A stretch of DNA of 64,000 nucleotides, taken from Miltoncostaea sp050250915 (GTDB lineage: Bacteria > Actinomycetota > Thermoleophilia > Miltoncostaeales > Miltoncostaeaceae). The notes below the pieces were generated by a model. It was given only the letters and a program-made list of their open reading frames with translations. It was not told where the DNA came from and searched no databases. The position numbers and the translations under genes were made by a program. Shown here piece by piece: positions 25,245 to 34,447 of this stretch (within the stretch, counting starts at the first letter, position 1; each line of letters begins with the position of its first letter). Where the stretch lies: assembly GCA_050250915.1 (NCBI GenBank), contig JBFWNT010000015.1:1-64000 (forward strand), read 5' to 3'.

Positions 25245-26015
25245 ATGAGCACGGAACCCGCGAACGCTCCGCTCATCGGCGAGCGGCTCGTCCAGCTGCT
25301 CGCGCTGATCAAGCAGGCCGACTCGGTCGAGCTGAAGGTGACGGTGCCCGACTCGCTGCGCCGCTCCGCGGTGAACGCGCTGGAGCTGGACCCGCTGGAG
25401 GGGCAGCTGCGGCAGGTGTGGTTCTTCGACACGCCCGACCTGGCGCTGGAGCGCGCCGGCGTGGTGGTGCGGGCGCGGCGCACGCAGGGCAGGGGCGACG
25501 ACTCGGTGGTGAAGCTCCGGCCGGTCGTGCCCTCGGAGCTGCCCGACGAGCTGCGCGCGTCGCCCGCCTTCAAGACCGAGGTCGACGTGCTGCCCGGCGG
25601 CTTCGTCTGCTCCGGCTCCCTGCGCGCGGAGCACAAGGGCTCGCGGGTGCGCGAGGCGCTCAGCGGCCAGATCCCGCTCAAGGACATGTGGACGAAGGAG
25701 CAGCGCCGCTTTTATAAGGCGCACGCCCCGGCGGGCATCGCGCTGGAGGACCTGACGCCGCTCGGCCCCGTCAACGTGTTCAAGCTGAAGTGGACGCCGA
25801 CGTCGTACGACCGCAAGCTGGTCGCCGAGCTCTGGTTCTACCCCGACGGCAGCCGGATCCTGGAGCTCTCCACCAAATGCCTCCCGGATGAGGCGCTCAC
25901 GGTGGCGATGGGCGCGCGGGCGTTCCTGGAGTCGCGCGGCCTGGACCTGTCCGGCGAGCAGCAGACCAAGACGCGCACCGCCCTCGAGCTCTTCGCCGGG
26001 GAGCTCGCCGAGTAG
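25245..26015 (+). CDS. CYTH-like domain protein
   Basis: A 256-residue soluble protein resembling the CYTH/triphosphate tunnel fold. It has VELKVTVPDSLRRSAVNALELD (the ExExK-like start), FFDTPDLALERAGVVVRARRTQGRGDDSVVKLRPV and FKTEVDV, with charged residues on successive strands as expected of a tunnel that binds triphosphate. Family members include class IV adenylate cyclases and inorganic or thiamine triphosphatases; I cannot choose between them. ATG 25245 lies behind GGAGGAGGT. Its TAG overlaps the GTG of the next gene by one base, so it is tied to the two carbohydrate-enzyme genes. Confidence 0.65.
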   Translation: MSTEPANAPLIGERLVQLLALIKQADSVELKVTVPDSLRRSAVNALELDPLEGQLRQVWFFDTPDLALERAGVVVRARRTQGRGDDSVVKLRPVVPSELPDELRASPAFKTEVDVLPGGFVCSGSLRAEHKGSRVREALSGQIPLKDMWTKEQRRFYKAHAPAGIALEDLTPLGPVNVFKLKWTPTSYDRKLVAELWFYPDGSRILELSTKCLPDEALTVAMGARAFLESRGLDLSGEQQTKTRTALELFAGELAE

Positions 26016-28597
26016 TGGTCGATCAGGAGCGCCGCAGGCTGGAGGAGGACCGGGCCGCCTGGCTCCGTTGGGGGCCGTACGTCAGCGAGCGCGCCTGGGG
26101 GACGGTCCGCGAGGACTACAGCCCGGGCGGGACCGCGTGGGAATACCTGCCCCACGACCACGCGCGCTCGCGCGCCTACCGCTGGAGCGAGGACGGCCTG
26201 GGCGGCATCTGCGACGAGTCGCAGCGCCTGTGCTTCGCCTGGGCGTTCTGGAACGGGCGCGACCCGATCCTGAAGGAGCGCGTCTTCGGGCTCACCGGCA
26301 ACGAGGGCAACCACGGCGAGGACGCCAAGGAGTACTGGTGGTACCTCGACTCCACCCCCACGCACTCGTGGATGCGGTGGCGCTACGCGTACCCCCAGGG
26401 CGAGTTCCCTTACGCCGACCTCCTCCAGGAGAACCGGCGCCGCGGGCGTGAGGGCCTCGAGTACGAGCTGCTCGACACCGGGGCCTTCGACGACGACCGC
26501 TACTGGGACATCGAGGCCGACTACGCGAAGGCGGGGCCCGACGACATCTGCATCCGCCTGCGGGTGCGCAACGCCGGCCCCGAGGACGCCGAGCTGCACG
26601 TGCTCCCGACCGTGTGGTTCCGCAACCGCTGGTCGTGGACGGAGGACGCGACGCGACCGGTGCTGCGCGCCGCCCAGGCGGCCCTGCGGTGCGAGGAGGA
26701 GCGCCTGGGCACCATGGTGCTGCGCGGCGAGGGCGCCCCGGAGGCGCTCGTCTGCGACAACGACACCAACACGGCCCGGCTGTTCGGCGTGCCGGGCCCC
26801 GCGCACCCGAAGGACGGGATCAACGACCACGTGATCGCCGGCGCACCGACCGTCAGCCCCGGCGGCACGGGCACCAAGGGGGCGCTCTGGTACCGGCTCC
26901 GGGTGCCGGCCGGGGAGACGCGCGAGCTGCGGCTGCGGCTGTCGCACGACGGCGGGGCCGACCTGGACGCCGGGTGGGAGGCGGTCATGGCCGCGCGCGA
27001 GGCGGAGGCCGACGCGTTCCACGGCGCGATCGCGCCGGCCGCCACCGAGGACGAGGCGCGCGTGATGCGCCAGGCGTTCGCCGGGATGCTCTGGAGCAAG
27101 CAGTTCTTCAACTACGACGTGCGCCGCTGGCTGGAGGGCGACCCCACCCAGCCGCCCCCGCCCCCGGGCCGCGAGCAGGGCCGCAACCACGAGTGGCTGC
27201 ACCTGCGCGCCCACGACGTGATCTCCATGCCGGACAAGTGGGAGTACCCGTGGTTCGCGGCGTGGGACCTGGCGTTCCACACGGTCGCGCTCGCGCACGT
27301 GGACGCCGGGTTCGCCAAGGAGCAGCTCGTCCTGATGTGCCGCGAGTGGTACATGCACCCCAACGGCGGGATCCCGGCGTACGAGTGGGCCTTCTCCGAC
27401 GTCAACCCGCCCGTCCACGCCTGGGCCGCGCTGCGCGTGTTCCGGATCGACGGCTCGCGCGACCGCCTGTTCCTGGAGCGCATCTTCCAGAAGCTGCTGC
27501 TGAGCTTCGCGTGGTGGACCAACCGCAAGGACGAGGAGGGCGACTTCCTCTTCGCCGGCGGCTTCCTGGGGCTCGACAACATCGGCCCGTTCGACCGCTC
27601 GGCGCCGCTGCCGCCCGGCGTGCGCCTGGAGCAGGCGGACGGGACGGGATGGATGGCGATCTTCGCCCTGGACATGCTCGAGATGGCCCTCGTCCTGGCG
27701 GCGGAGGACCCGGCCTACGAGGACATGGCCATCAAGTTCTTCGTCCACTTCAACCTGATCGCCCGCGCCCTGGCGACACAGGGCCTGTGGGACGAGGAGG
27801 ACGGCTTCCTCTACGACCGCCTGGCCCGCCACTCCGACGGCGCCACGCTCCCGATCCGCGCCCGGTCCATGACCGGCCTGATCCCGCTCTGCGCGGTGGC
27901 GGTCGCGCACGGCGAGGTGCGGGCGCTGCCCAACCTCTGGCCGCTCTTCGAGTCGGTGGTGCGGCAGCGGCCCGCGCTGTTCCGGGCCGTCCGCGTGCGC
28001 CCCGAGGGGACGGGCGGCATCGTCTCGGTGCTCGACGAGGAGCGGCTGCGGCGGGTGCTGACACGGGTGCTCGACGAGGGCGAGTTCCTGTCGCCGTACG
28101 GGCTGCGGGCCCTGTCGGCGGCCTACCGCGACCACCCCTACGAGCTCGCCTGGGACGGCCAGACGATCGGGACGGTCGACTACGAGCCGGCCGAGTCGCG
28201 GACCGGGTTGTTCGGCGGCAACTCCAACTGGCGCGGGCCGATCTGGTTCCCCGTGAACTACCTCGTGATCGAGGCGCTCGAGCGCTACGGCGACTTCTTC
28301 GGCGACGAGCTGACGGTCGAGCACCCCACCGGCTCGGGCCGCCAGGCGACGCTGGCCGAGGTGGCCGACGACCTGCGGCGCCGGCTCATCGGGATCTTCC
28401 TGCTCGACGAGGAGGGGCACCGCCCCTGCTTCGGCGAGGTCGCCCGGTTCCGCGACGACCCGTCGTGGCGCGACGCGCTGCTCTTCAACGAGTACTTCCA
28501 CGGCGACCTCGGCTGCGGCCTGGGCGCCTCCCACCAGACCGGGTGGACGGGGCTGGTCGCCGACCTCATCGCGACGCGGGCGGGGGCGCGGGAATGA
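26015..28597 (+). CDS. Glucosidase-like glycoside hydrolase (GH63/MGH1-type)
   Basis: An 860-residue cytosolic glycoside hydrolase with an N-terminal beta domain (WEYLPHDHARSRAYRWSEDGLGG) and a C-terminal (alpha/alpha)6 barrel typical of GH63-like glucosidases. Recognisable parts include DKWEYPWFAAWDLAFH with a likely catalytic Asp, GGIPAYEWAFSDVNPPVHAWA, and LFGGNSNWRGPIWFPVNYLVIEAL. Related proteins act on alpha-glucosyl linkages in oligosaccharides or compatible solutes; the substrate is not known here. It has no signal peptide. Its stop overlaps the ATG of the debranching-enzyme gene (ATGA). Confidence 0.82.
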   Translation: MVDQERRRLEEDRAAWLRWGPYVSERAWGTVREDYSPGGTAWEYLPHDHARSRAYRWSEDGLGGICDESQRLCFAWAFWNGRDPILKERVFGLTGNEGNHGEDAKEYWWYLDSTPTHSWMRWRYAYPQGEFPYADLLQENRRRGREGLEYELLDTGAFDDDRYWDIEADYAKAGPDDICIRLRVRNAGPEDAELHVLPTVWFRNRWSWTEDATRPVLRAAQAALRCEEERLGTMVLRGEGAPEALVCDNDTNTARLFGVPGPAHPKDGINDHVIAGAPTVSPGGTGTKGALWYRLRVPAGETRELRLRLSHDGGADLDAGWEAVMAAREAEADAFHGAIAPAATEDEARVMRQAFAGMLWSKQFFNYDVRRWLEGDPTQPPPPPGREQGRNHEWLHLRAHDVISMPDKWEYPWFAAWDLAFHTVALAHVDAGFAKEQLVLMCREWYMHPNGGIPAYEWAFSDVNPPVHAWAALRVFRIDGSRDRLFLERIFQKLLLSFAWWTNRKDEEGDFLFAGGFLGLDNIGPFDRSAPLPPGVRLEQADGTGWMAIFALDMLEMALVLAAEDPAYEDMAIKFFVHFNLIARALATQGLWDEEDGFLYDRLARHSDGATLPIRARSMTGLIPLCAVAVAHGEVRALPNLWPLFESVVRQRPALFRAVRVRPEGTGGIVSVLDEERLRRVLTRVLDEGEFLSPYGLRALSAAYRDHPYELAWDGQTIGTVDYEPAESRTGLFGGNSNWRGPIWFPVNYLVIEALERYGDFFGDELTVEHPTGSGRQATLAEVADDLRRRLIGIFLLDEEGHRPCFGEVARFRDDPSWRDALLFNEYFHGDLGCGLGASHQTGWTGLVADLIATRAGARE

Positions 28598-30504
28598 TCC
28601 CCGCGGTGGGCCGCCAGGTCCTGGGCGACCTCGCGGCGTCCGCCGCCCGGGAGTGGCTTGTGGCCGACGGCCTCGGCGGCTTCGCGATGGGCACCGCCGG
28701 CCTCCTGGAGGCCCGCCGCTACCACGGGCTGCTGTGCGTGTCGCAGGGGTCCCCCGGGCGCCGGATGATGGGCCTCGTGGCCCTCGACCCGGTGCTGGTG
28801 CGCGGCGACGCCCGCGTGCCGCTGGCCACCCACGAGTGGGGCGACGGCACCGTCGCGCCCGCCGGCCACGTCCACCTGGAGTCGTTCGCGGTGGTCGACG
28901 GCGTGCCGTGCTGGCGCTGGCGGATCGGCGACGTGGTCATCGAGCGCCGGGTCGCGATGGCCCACGGCCGCCCCGCGGTGGCGGTGGTGCACCGCGTCGT
29001 GCGCGCCGACGGCCCGGTGCGGCTGGAGCTGGAGCCCCTGTGCACGTGGCGCGACGCCCACGGCGAGCGCACGGGGCCGGCGGCGCCGGCGGTGGAGCAC
29101 GCGGACGGCGGCTTCGCGTTCGAGGGCGCGTACCGCGTCGCGGGGCCCGGCTGGGCGCCCGGCGGGGCCTGGTATGTGGGGCTGCGCCACCGCGAGGAGG
29201 CGGCGCGCGGCCTCTCCGACCGCGAGGACCTCTGGAGCGCCGGGCGCTTCGCCGCCGACCTGGCGCCGGGGGAGGAGGCCGCGGTCACCGCCTGGGCGGG
29301 CGAGCTGGCCGACGTGCCCCCGCCGGGGGCGGAGATCGTGGCGGCGGCCGCCGCGCGGGCCCGGGCGGTCGCGGAGGCGGCCCGGCCCGACGACGACGTC
29401 GACCGCCTGCTGGCCGTCGCCGCCGACGCGTTCGTGGTCGCCGGGCCCACCGTCGTGGCGGGCTACCCGTGGTTCGGCGAGTGGTCGCGCGACGCGCTCA
29501 CCTCGTACGCCGGCCTGTTCCTGGAGACGGGGCGGGCGGAGGAGGGCCGGCGGCTGCTGGAGCGGTCGGCGTCGCTGCTGTCCGAGGGGATGCTGGCCAA
29601 CACCACCGACAGCGGCAGCCCCGAGTACAACACCGTGGACGGGACGCTCTGGTTCGCCCACGCGCTGGGGCGGCACGTGGCGGCCACCGGCGACGCCGAC
29701 CTGGCGGCCCTGGCGGCGCCCGCGCTGCGGGCGGTGATCGACGCCCACGTCGCGGGCACCCGGTACGGCATCCGGGTCGACCCGGCCGACGGCCTGCTGA
29801 CGCAGGGCGCGCCCGGCTGGGCCCTCACCTGGATGGACGCGCGCGTCGACGGCACGCCGGTCACGCCCCGGGCCGGGAAGCCGGTGGAGGTCAACGCCCT
29901 GTGGATCGAGGCGCTCGCCGTGACGCGAGAGCTGGGGGCGGGCGACCCGCGGTCGGTCGCCGCGGCGGCGGAGCTGGAGGACCGGGCGCGCGCCTCGTTC
30001 GCCGCGCGGTTCGTGCGCGGCGGCGCGGTGCTGGACGTGGTGGACGCCCCGGGCGGCGATGACGCGGCGGTGCGGCCCAACGCCCTCATCGCCGGCGCCC
30101 TGCCCCACGGCCCGCTGCGCGACGCCGCCCCGGTGCGCGTCGCCCGGGAGCGCCTGCTCACGTCGATGGGGCTCCGGTCGCTGGCGCCCGGGGAGCCCGG
30201 CTACCGCGGGCGCCACCGCGGGAGCCCCGCGGAGCGCGACGCGGCGTACCACCAGGGAACGGTGTGGCCGTGGCTGATCGGCCCGTTCGTCGAGGCCTCC
30301 CTCCGGGCCGGCGAGCCGGTGGACGGGGTCCTGGACGGCGTGGAGGCCCACCTGTCGGAGTGGGGCCTCGGGTCGTTGTCGGAGACCGCCGACGGCGATC
30401 CGCCCCATGGGGCGACGGGATGCCCGTTCCAGGCGTGGTCCGTCGCCGAGGTGCTCCGTGCGCGCCGGCTGGCCCGCGGCCGTTCGGCCGCGGGCCAGAC
30501 CTGA
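28594..30504 (+). CDS. Glycogen debranching enzyme-like amylo-alpha-1,6-glucosidase
   Basis: A 636-residue protein with a two-domain layout seen in archaeal-type glycogen debranching enzymes. The N-terminal domain reads EWLVADGLGGFAMGTAGLLEARRYHGLL. The C-terminal (alpha/alpha)6 domain has GYPWFGEWSRDALTSYAGLFLETGR with a catalytic Asp, NTTDSGSPEYNTVDGTLWF, WALTWMDARVDG and YHQGTVWPWLIGPF. It should release glucose from alpha-1,6 branches. With the glucosidase and CYTH genes it forms an operon probably devoted to alpha-glucan turnover. Confidence 0.86.
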   Translation: MIPAVGRQVLGDLAASAAREWLVADGLGGFAMGTAGLLEARRYHGLLCVSQGSPGRRMMGLVALDPVLVRGDARVPLATHEWGDGTVAPAGHVHLESFAVVDGVPCWRWRIGDVVIERRVAMAHGRPAVAVVHRVVRADGPVRLELEPLCTWRDAHGERTGPAAPAVEHADGGFAFEGAYRVAGPGWAPGGAWYVGLRHREEAARGLSDREDLWSAGRFAADLAPGEEAAVTAWAGELADVPPPGAEIVAAAAARARAVAEAARPDDDVDRLLAVAADAFVVAGPTVVAGYPWFGEWSRDALTSYAGLFLETGRAEEGRRLLERSASLLSEGMLANTTDSGSPEYNTVDGTLWFAHALGRHVAATGDADLAALAAPALRAVIDAHVAGTRYGIRVDPADGLLTQGAPGWALTWMDARVDGTPVTPRAGKPVEVNALWIEALAVTRELGAGDPRSVAAAAELEDRARASFAARFVRGGAVLDVVDAPGGDDAAVRPNALIAGALPHGPLRDAAPVRVARERLLTSMGLRSLAPGEPGYRGRHRGSPAERDAAYHQGTVWPWLIGPFVEASLRAGEPVDGVLDGVEAHLSEWGLGSLSETADGDPPHGATGCPFQAWSVAEVLRARRLARGRSAAGQT

Positions 30505-30525
30505 CCGGCGCCGCCTCCGCGACGA

Positions 30526-30909
30526 CTAGGTCGCGAGGGCCTTCTTCTTGAGCTGGTCGAACTCGGCCTGGTCGATCACGCCCGAGTCGAGCATGTCCTT
30601 GGCCTTGGCGATCTCGTCGGCGGGGGTGCCGGGTGCGGCGATCCCCTGTGCCTTCCTGATCGCGTCCGCCCGGTCCAGCTGGTCCTTCGCCGCGCGCTCG
30701 GCCATGGTGCGGCCGCGCACGCCGATGTACACCAGCAGGCCGATCAGCGGCAGGATCACGATGAAGACCAACCAGCCCGTCTTCGCCCAACCTGACAGGT
30801 CATGACTCCGGAAGATGTCGATGACGACCTGGAAGAAGATGACGAGGACGGCGATCCAGCAGAAGAAGATGAAGCTCGTCCAGATCACATCCCAGACGCT
30901 CCAGTCCAT
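30526..30909 (-). CDS. Small membrane protein with PLDc_N-type helices and SHOCT domain
   Basis: A 127-residue membrane protein. Two helices (VIWTSFIFFCWIAVLVIFFQVVIDIF and GWLVFIVILPLIGLLVYIGVRG) match the PLDc_N type anchor. The C-terminal 40 residues are a SHOCT domain (ADEIAKAKDMLDSGVIDQAEFDQLKKKAL), a short oligomerisation module. No activity is expected; such proteins are common in actinobacterial stress loci. ATG 30909 lies behind AAAGGAG. A TCCGAT -10 candidate (30947-30942) is 38 bases from the palindrome at 30986-30997. Confidence 0.85.
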   Translation of the reverse strand: MDWSVWDVIWTSFIFFCWIAVLVIFFQVVIDIFRSHDLSGWAKTGWLVFIVILPLIGLLVYIGVRGRTMAERAAKDQLDRADAIRKAQGIAAPGTPADEIAKAKDMLDSGVIDQAEFDQLKKKALAT

Positions 30910-30941
30910 GACGCTCCTTTCGTGCGGTACCGGTCGGCTCC

Positions 30942-31040
30942 ATCGGAGCACCTGTGGCGGGAGCCGGTCGGCACAGGTGGTTCCCTCACCCGGGTGAACG
31001 CCGATGGCCGTCCGGGCGACGGGCGCGGCCACCCTACCGT
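30942..31040. promoter_or_regulatory. Bidirectional promoter with TCACCCGGGTGA operator, copy at 30986-30997
   Basis: The exact palindrome is flanked by TACCGT (31035-31040, plus strand, 37 bases away) facing the MFS gene and by TCCGAT (30947-30942, minus strand, 38 bases away) facing the SHOCT gene. The minus-strand box is a weak match. Confidence 0.62.
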
Positions 31041-31063
31041 GGCGCCACGCGGCAGAGGGAGAC

Positions 31064-32725
31064 GTGATCGGCACCAGGGCGGGCAGGGACGGCGGGACCG
31101 GGGTGCTGATGCTCCTGGCGCTGGCGCAGTTCCTGATGACCGTGGACGCCAGCGTCATGAACGTGTCGATCGGGGCGCTGGTCGACGACCTGGACACCAC
31201 GGTGACCGCCATCCAGGGCGTCATCACCGCCTACACGCTGGTGATGGCCGCCGGGATGATCACGGGGGCCAAGATCGGCGACCTGATCGGCCGCAAGCGC
31301 GCCCTGCGCATCGGGCTGGTGATCTACGCCGCCGGGTCGCTGATCACGGCGCTCGCCCCGAACGTGACCGTCCTGCTGATCGGCTGGTCGGTGCTGGAGG
31401 GGATCGGGGCCGCGCTGATCATGCCGACGGTGGTCGCCCTGGTGGCCGGCAACTTCACCGGCCGGCGGCGCGCGTTCGCCTACGGCGTGATCGCGGCGTC
31501 GGCGGCGGTGGCGATCGCCGCGGGCCCGATCATCGGCGGCTTCGTCACGGCGGAGTTCAGCTGGCGGTGGGTTTTCGCGGCGGAGGTCCCGATCGCCGCC
31601 GCGATACTCATCGGCAGCCGCGCGGTCGCCGACGCGCCGGCGGCGACGCGACCCAGGATCGACCTGGTGGGCGCGGTCCTGTCGGCCGCCGGGCTGGGCC
31701 TCACCGTGATCGCCGTGGTGCAGTCCGGGGCATGGGGCTGGGTGCAGCCCAAGATCGCCGAGGGCCCCGACGCGACCCCGGAGCTGTTCGGCATCTCGGC
31801 GGTCGCCTGGATGCTGGTCGGCGGCCTCCTGATCCTCTGGCTGTTCGTGGGCTGGCTGCACCGCCGCACGGCGCGGGGCGAGGAGCCGCTGTTCGACCCC
31901 ACGCTGCTGCGCAACCGGCAGGTGACCGGCGGCCTGTCGGTGCTGCTGCTCCAGTACCTGGTGATGATGGGGATGTTCTTCGCGATGCCCCTGTTCCTCA
32001 CGATGGTGCTGGGGCTCGACTCGTTCGACACCGGCCTGCGCATGCTGCCCCTGTCGCTGGCCCTGGTGGTCGCGGCCCCCGCGATCCCGAAGCTCCTGCC
32101 CCACGTGGGGCCGCGGCGGGTCTGCCAGGCGGGGCTGCTGCTGATGCTGCTGGCGGTGCTGGTGCTGGCGGCCCGGTTCGAGGACGGCGCGGACGCGTCG
32201 GTCACCACCCTGCCGTTCATCCTGATGGGGCTCGGGATGGGGGCGCTGGCGTCGCAGCTCGGCAACGTCGTGGTGTCGGCGGTGCCGGAGGAACGCAGCA
32301 GCGAGGTCGGCGGGCTCCAGTACACGGCGCAGAACCTGGGGTCGTCGCTGGGGACCGCCCTGGTCGGAGCGGTGGTGATCGCCGCGCTGTCGGCCCAGTT
32401 CCTGACCGGCGTCCAGGGGGCGGAGGAGCTCGCCCCCGAGCTGAAGCAGCAGGCGGCGGTGCAGTTCAGCGCCGGCGTGGACTTCGTCTCGGTGGCCGAC
32501 GTCGAGGACGCCCTCGCCCAGACCACGCTCACGCCCGCCGAGCAGGACGCGGTGGCCGGCGCCTACGAGGACGCCCAGCTCGGCGCCCTTCGCAACGGCA
32601 TGCTGGTGCTGGCCGTCGTGGTCATCGGGACGCTCTTCCTGACCGGCCGGCTGCCGCGCGACCCCCTCATCCCGGCCGACGAGGAGGCCCCGGCGCCCGG
32701 CGGGGCTCCGGCGGCGGCCACCTAG
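31064..32725 (+). CDS. MFS transporter, DHA2-type with 14 helices
   Basis: A 553-residue major facilitator superfamily exporter. It starts with LMLLALAQFLMTVDASVMNVSIGALVDDL (the family D1 motif), has GDLIGRKRALRIGL (motif A) and a C-terminal region with an external loop. Such proteins export drugs or small metabolites using the proton gradient; the substrate is unknown. The start is GTG 31064, behind AGAGGGAG, and it lies downstream of the TACCGT box of the operator at 30986-30997. The 20-codon extension to 31004 would contain the promoter. Confidence 0.87.
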   Translation: MIGTRAGRDGGTGVLMLLALAQFLMTVDASVMNVSIGALVDDLDTTVTAIQGVITAYTLVMAAGMITGAKIGDLIGRKRALRIGLVIYAAGSLITALAPNVTVLLIGWSVLEGIGAALIMPTVVALVAGNFTGRRRAFAYGVIAASAAVAIAAGPIIGGFVTAEFSWRWVFAAEVPIAAAILIGSRAVADAPAATRPRIDLVGAVLSAAGLGLTVIAVVQSGAWGWVQPKIAEGPDATPELFGISAVAWMLVGGLLILWLFVGWLHRRTARGEEPLFDPTLLRNRQVTGGLSVLLLQYLVMMGMFFAMPLFLTMVLGLDSFDTGLRMLPLSLALVVAAPAIPKLLPHVGPRRVCQAGLLLMLLAVLVLAARFEDGADASVTTLPFILMGLGMGALASQLGNVVVSAVPEERSSEVGGLQYTAQNLGSSLGTALVGAVVIAALSAQFLTGVQGAEELAPELKQQAAVQFSAGVDFVSVADVEDALAQTTLTPAEQDAVAGAYEDAQLGALRNGMLVLAVVVIGTLFLTGRLPRDPLIPADEEAPAPGGAPAAAT

Positions 32726-32729
32726 CCCG

Positions 32730-33191
32730 CTAGTCCGGCCGCACCACCAGCACGGGGCAGTGCGCGTGCTCCAGCACCACGCGCGAGGTGCTGCCCAGGA
32801 ACAGCCGCTCCATGCGCCCGTAGCGGTGGGCGCCCACCACGATGGCCGAGGCCCCGCGGTCCTTCGCGACCCGCACCAGGGTCTCCCCGATGCCGCTCTC
32901 GTCCACGGCGACCAGCGGCTCGGCCTGGAAGCCCACCTCGCGCGCGATCTCGGTGCCCCGCGCGGCCCGCGTGCGGGCCCCCTCGATGAGCGCCTCGTCG
33001 GCCATCGCCGTGACGGCGTAGTCGATCGGCACGGCCTGGATGTCCATCCCCACCTGCGCCTGGAAGGCGATGCCCGCCTCGTGCACCGCCACCACCAGCG
33101 CGGGGCCGGGGCGCAGGATCCCCGCGGCGGCGCGGATGGCCGCCTCCGAGACCTCGGACCCGTCGAACCCGATCACCACCGGACCGTCCAT
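32730..33191 (-). CDS. Universal stress protein family
   Basis: A 153-residue Usp-domain protein. VVIGFDGSEVSEAAIRAAAGIL opens it and the ATP-binding motif GAHRYGRMERLFLGSTS (G-2x-G-9x-GS/T) is complete, so it probably binds ATP. It is cytosolic. It lies 16 bases after the membrane-protein gene at 33208-34347 and is probably co-transcribed with it from the operator at 34420-34431. Its stop is convergent with the MFS gene. Confidence 0.9.
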   Translation of the reverse strand: MDGPVVIGFDGSEVSEAAIRAAAGILRPGPALVVAVHEAGIAFQAQVGMDIQAVPIDYAVTAMADEALIEGARTRAARGTEIAREVGFQAEPLVAVDESGIGETLVRVAKDRGASAIVVGAHRYGRMERLFLGSTSRVVLEHAHCPVLVVRPD

Positions 33192-33207
33192 GCCTCCTCC
33201 TTCTCCT

Positions 33208-34347
33208 CTACCGCTCGGGGGGTTCCCTGCCGGCCAGCGTCGCGCCGACGGCCGCCTGGGCCGCCGGCTCCGGCTTGGCCGCGACGCGCCACTTGCGCCG
33301 GAAGCGCCAGACCAGCAGGGCGATGACGCCCATGATGATGGGGCCCGCGTAGGTGAGCCCGCGGAACAGGATGATCCCGGCCACGATCTGCGACTGGTAG
33401 TCGCCGCCGGTCACGACCATGAACGCCGCCGTGTACAGCGCCTCCACCACGCCGACGCCGCCGGGCGTGAAGTTCACGATCGTCAGCAGGCGCACGACGG
33501 TGTAGACGACCGCGATCGAGCCGATCGGGAGCTCGTCGATGCCCAGCCCGACGGCCCGCATCGAGACCGCCAGGATCAGGCCGTTGCCGACGTAGACGGC
33601 GACGACGGCGGCCACGATGCGCGCGCCGTTGTGCGACCAGAGCTCGAGGAGGCCGGTGCGGAAGCTCACCGCCGCCTCGGCGAAGTCGTGCTCGCTGGGG
33701 CGCCGGTGGGTGACGCCCTGCGCCCACCGCACCATGCGGCCGCCGAACGCGCCGACCTTGTAGGCGAACGCCTCCCGGCGCACCATCATCCAGACGATCA
33801 CGATCGCCGTGACCGACAGCGCGACCGCGACCAGGCCGAGCACCAGGAGCTGCCACGACGCGTCGCCGATCGCGATGGCGATCAGCACGCCGGCGATCGG
33901 CCCGGCGATCACCATGAAGTTGGTGAGCGAGCTGGTGAACAGCCAGCTGCGGGCGAACTCCTCGGTGTAGAAGCCCCACGAGCGCAGCATCCCCAGGCGG
34001 GTCGCGGTGCCCGACGGCCCCGGCACGGTGTTGGAGACCGCGGTGGACCCCTCCACCGCCACGAGCCCGCGCGTGATCCCGAGGCCCGGCACCGTGAGCG
34101 CCCACTGCGTCGCGATGAGGCACTGCACGGCGAGCACCATGACGATCAGGAGCACGCCGGCCTGCGCGGAGACGCCCTGAAGCGCCTCGCCCACGGCCTC
34201 CAGGTCGCTCACGTTGCCCAGCAGGATCCAGGCGATGAGGCCGATCAGCAGCAGCGTCAGGACGCCGCGCACGATGATCTCCGACGGCCGCGTGCGCGGC
34301 GCGCCGGTCTCGGTGACCTGCTGCTCCTCGTCCTCGTGACGTGACAT
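33208..34347 (-). CDS. YbhN/flippase-like membrane protein (lysylphosphatidylglycerol synthase TM family)
   Basis: A 379-residue polytopic membrane protein of the UPF0104/AglD-like family. Helices begin at IIVRGVLTLLLIGLIAWILLG; the family hallmark EGSTAVSNTVPGPSGTATRLGMLRSWG is clear, as is VNFTPGGVGVVEALYTAAFMVVTGG. Relatives include the lipid flippase part of MprF and uncharacterised YbhN proteins. It starts at ATG 34347 behind CCAGGAG. The palindrome at 34420-34431 and a TGGACT box (34381-34376) lie upstream. Confidence 0.82.
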   Translation of the reverse strand: MSRHEDEEQQVTETGAPRTRPSEIIVRGVLTLLLIGLIAWILLGNVSDLEAVGEALQGVSAQAGVLLIVMVLAVQCLIATQWALTVPGLGITRGLVAVEGSTAVSNTVPGPSGTATRLGMLRSWGFYTEEFARSWLFTSSLTNFMVIAGPIAGVLIAIAIGDASWQLLVLGLVAVALSVTAIVIVWMMVRREAFAYKVGAFGGRMVRWAQGVTHRRPSEHDFAEAAVSFRTGLLELWSHNGARIVAAVVAVYVGNGLILAVSMRAVGLGIDELPIGSIAVVYTVVRLLTIVNFTPGGVGVVEALYTAAFMVVTGGDYQSQIVAGIILFRGLTYAGPIIMGVIALLVWRFRRKWRVAAKPEPAAQAAVGATLAGREPPER

Positions 34348-34375
34348 ACGGCTCCTGGGCGGCTCGGGCCATGCG

Positions 34376-34431
34376 AGTCCACAGGCCGGGCGGACCGCCG
34401 CCCCGGCGGGGGGCGGGGGTCACCCGGGTGA
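34376..34431 (-). promoter_or_regulatory. TCACCCGGGTGA operator, copy at 34420-34431, with weak -10
   Basis: The exact palindrome is 38 bases upstream of TGGACT (34381-34376) on the minus strand, which faces the flippase-like and universal stress protein genes. The other side is the 3' end of a minus-strand gene, so only one direction is relevant. Confidence 0.57.
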
Positions 34432-34447
34432 ACGCGGACCCGTGGCA

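Noticed and set aside
26614..28593. Long in-frame upstream extension of the debranching enzyme
   Set aside because: It is a shadow over the glucosidase gene; the conserved start is ATG 28594 with an ATGA overlap.
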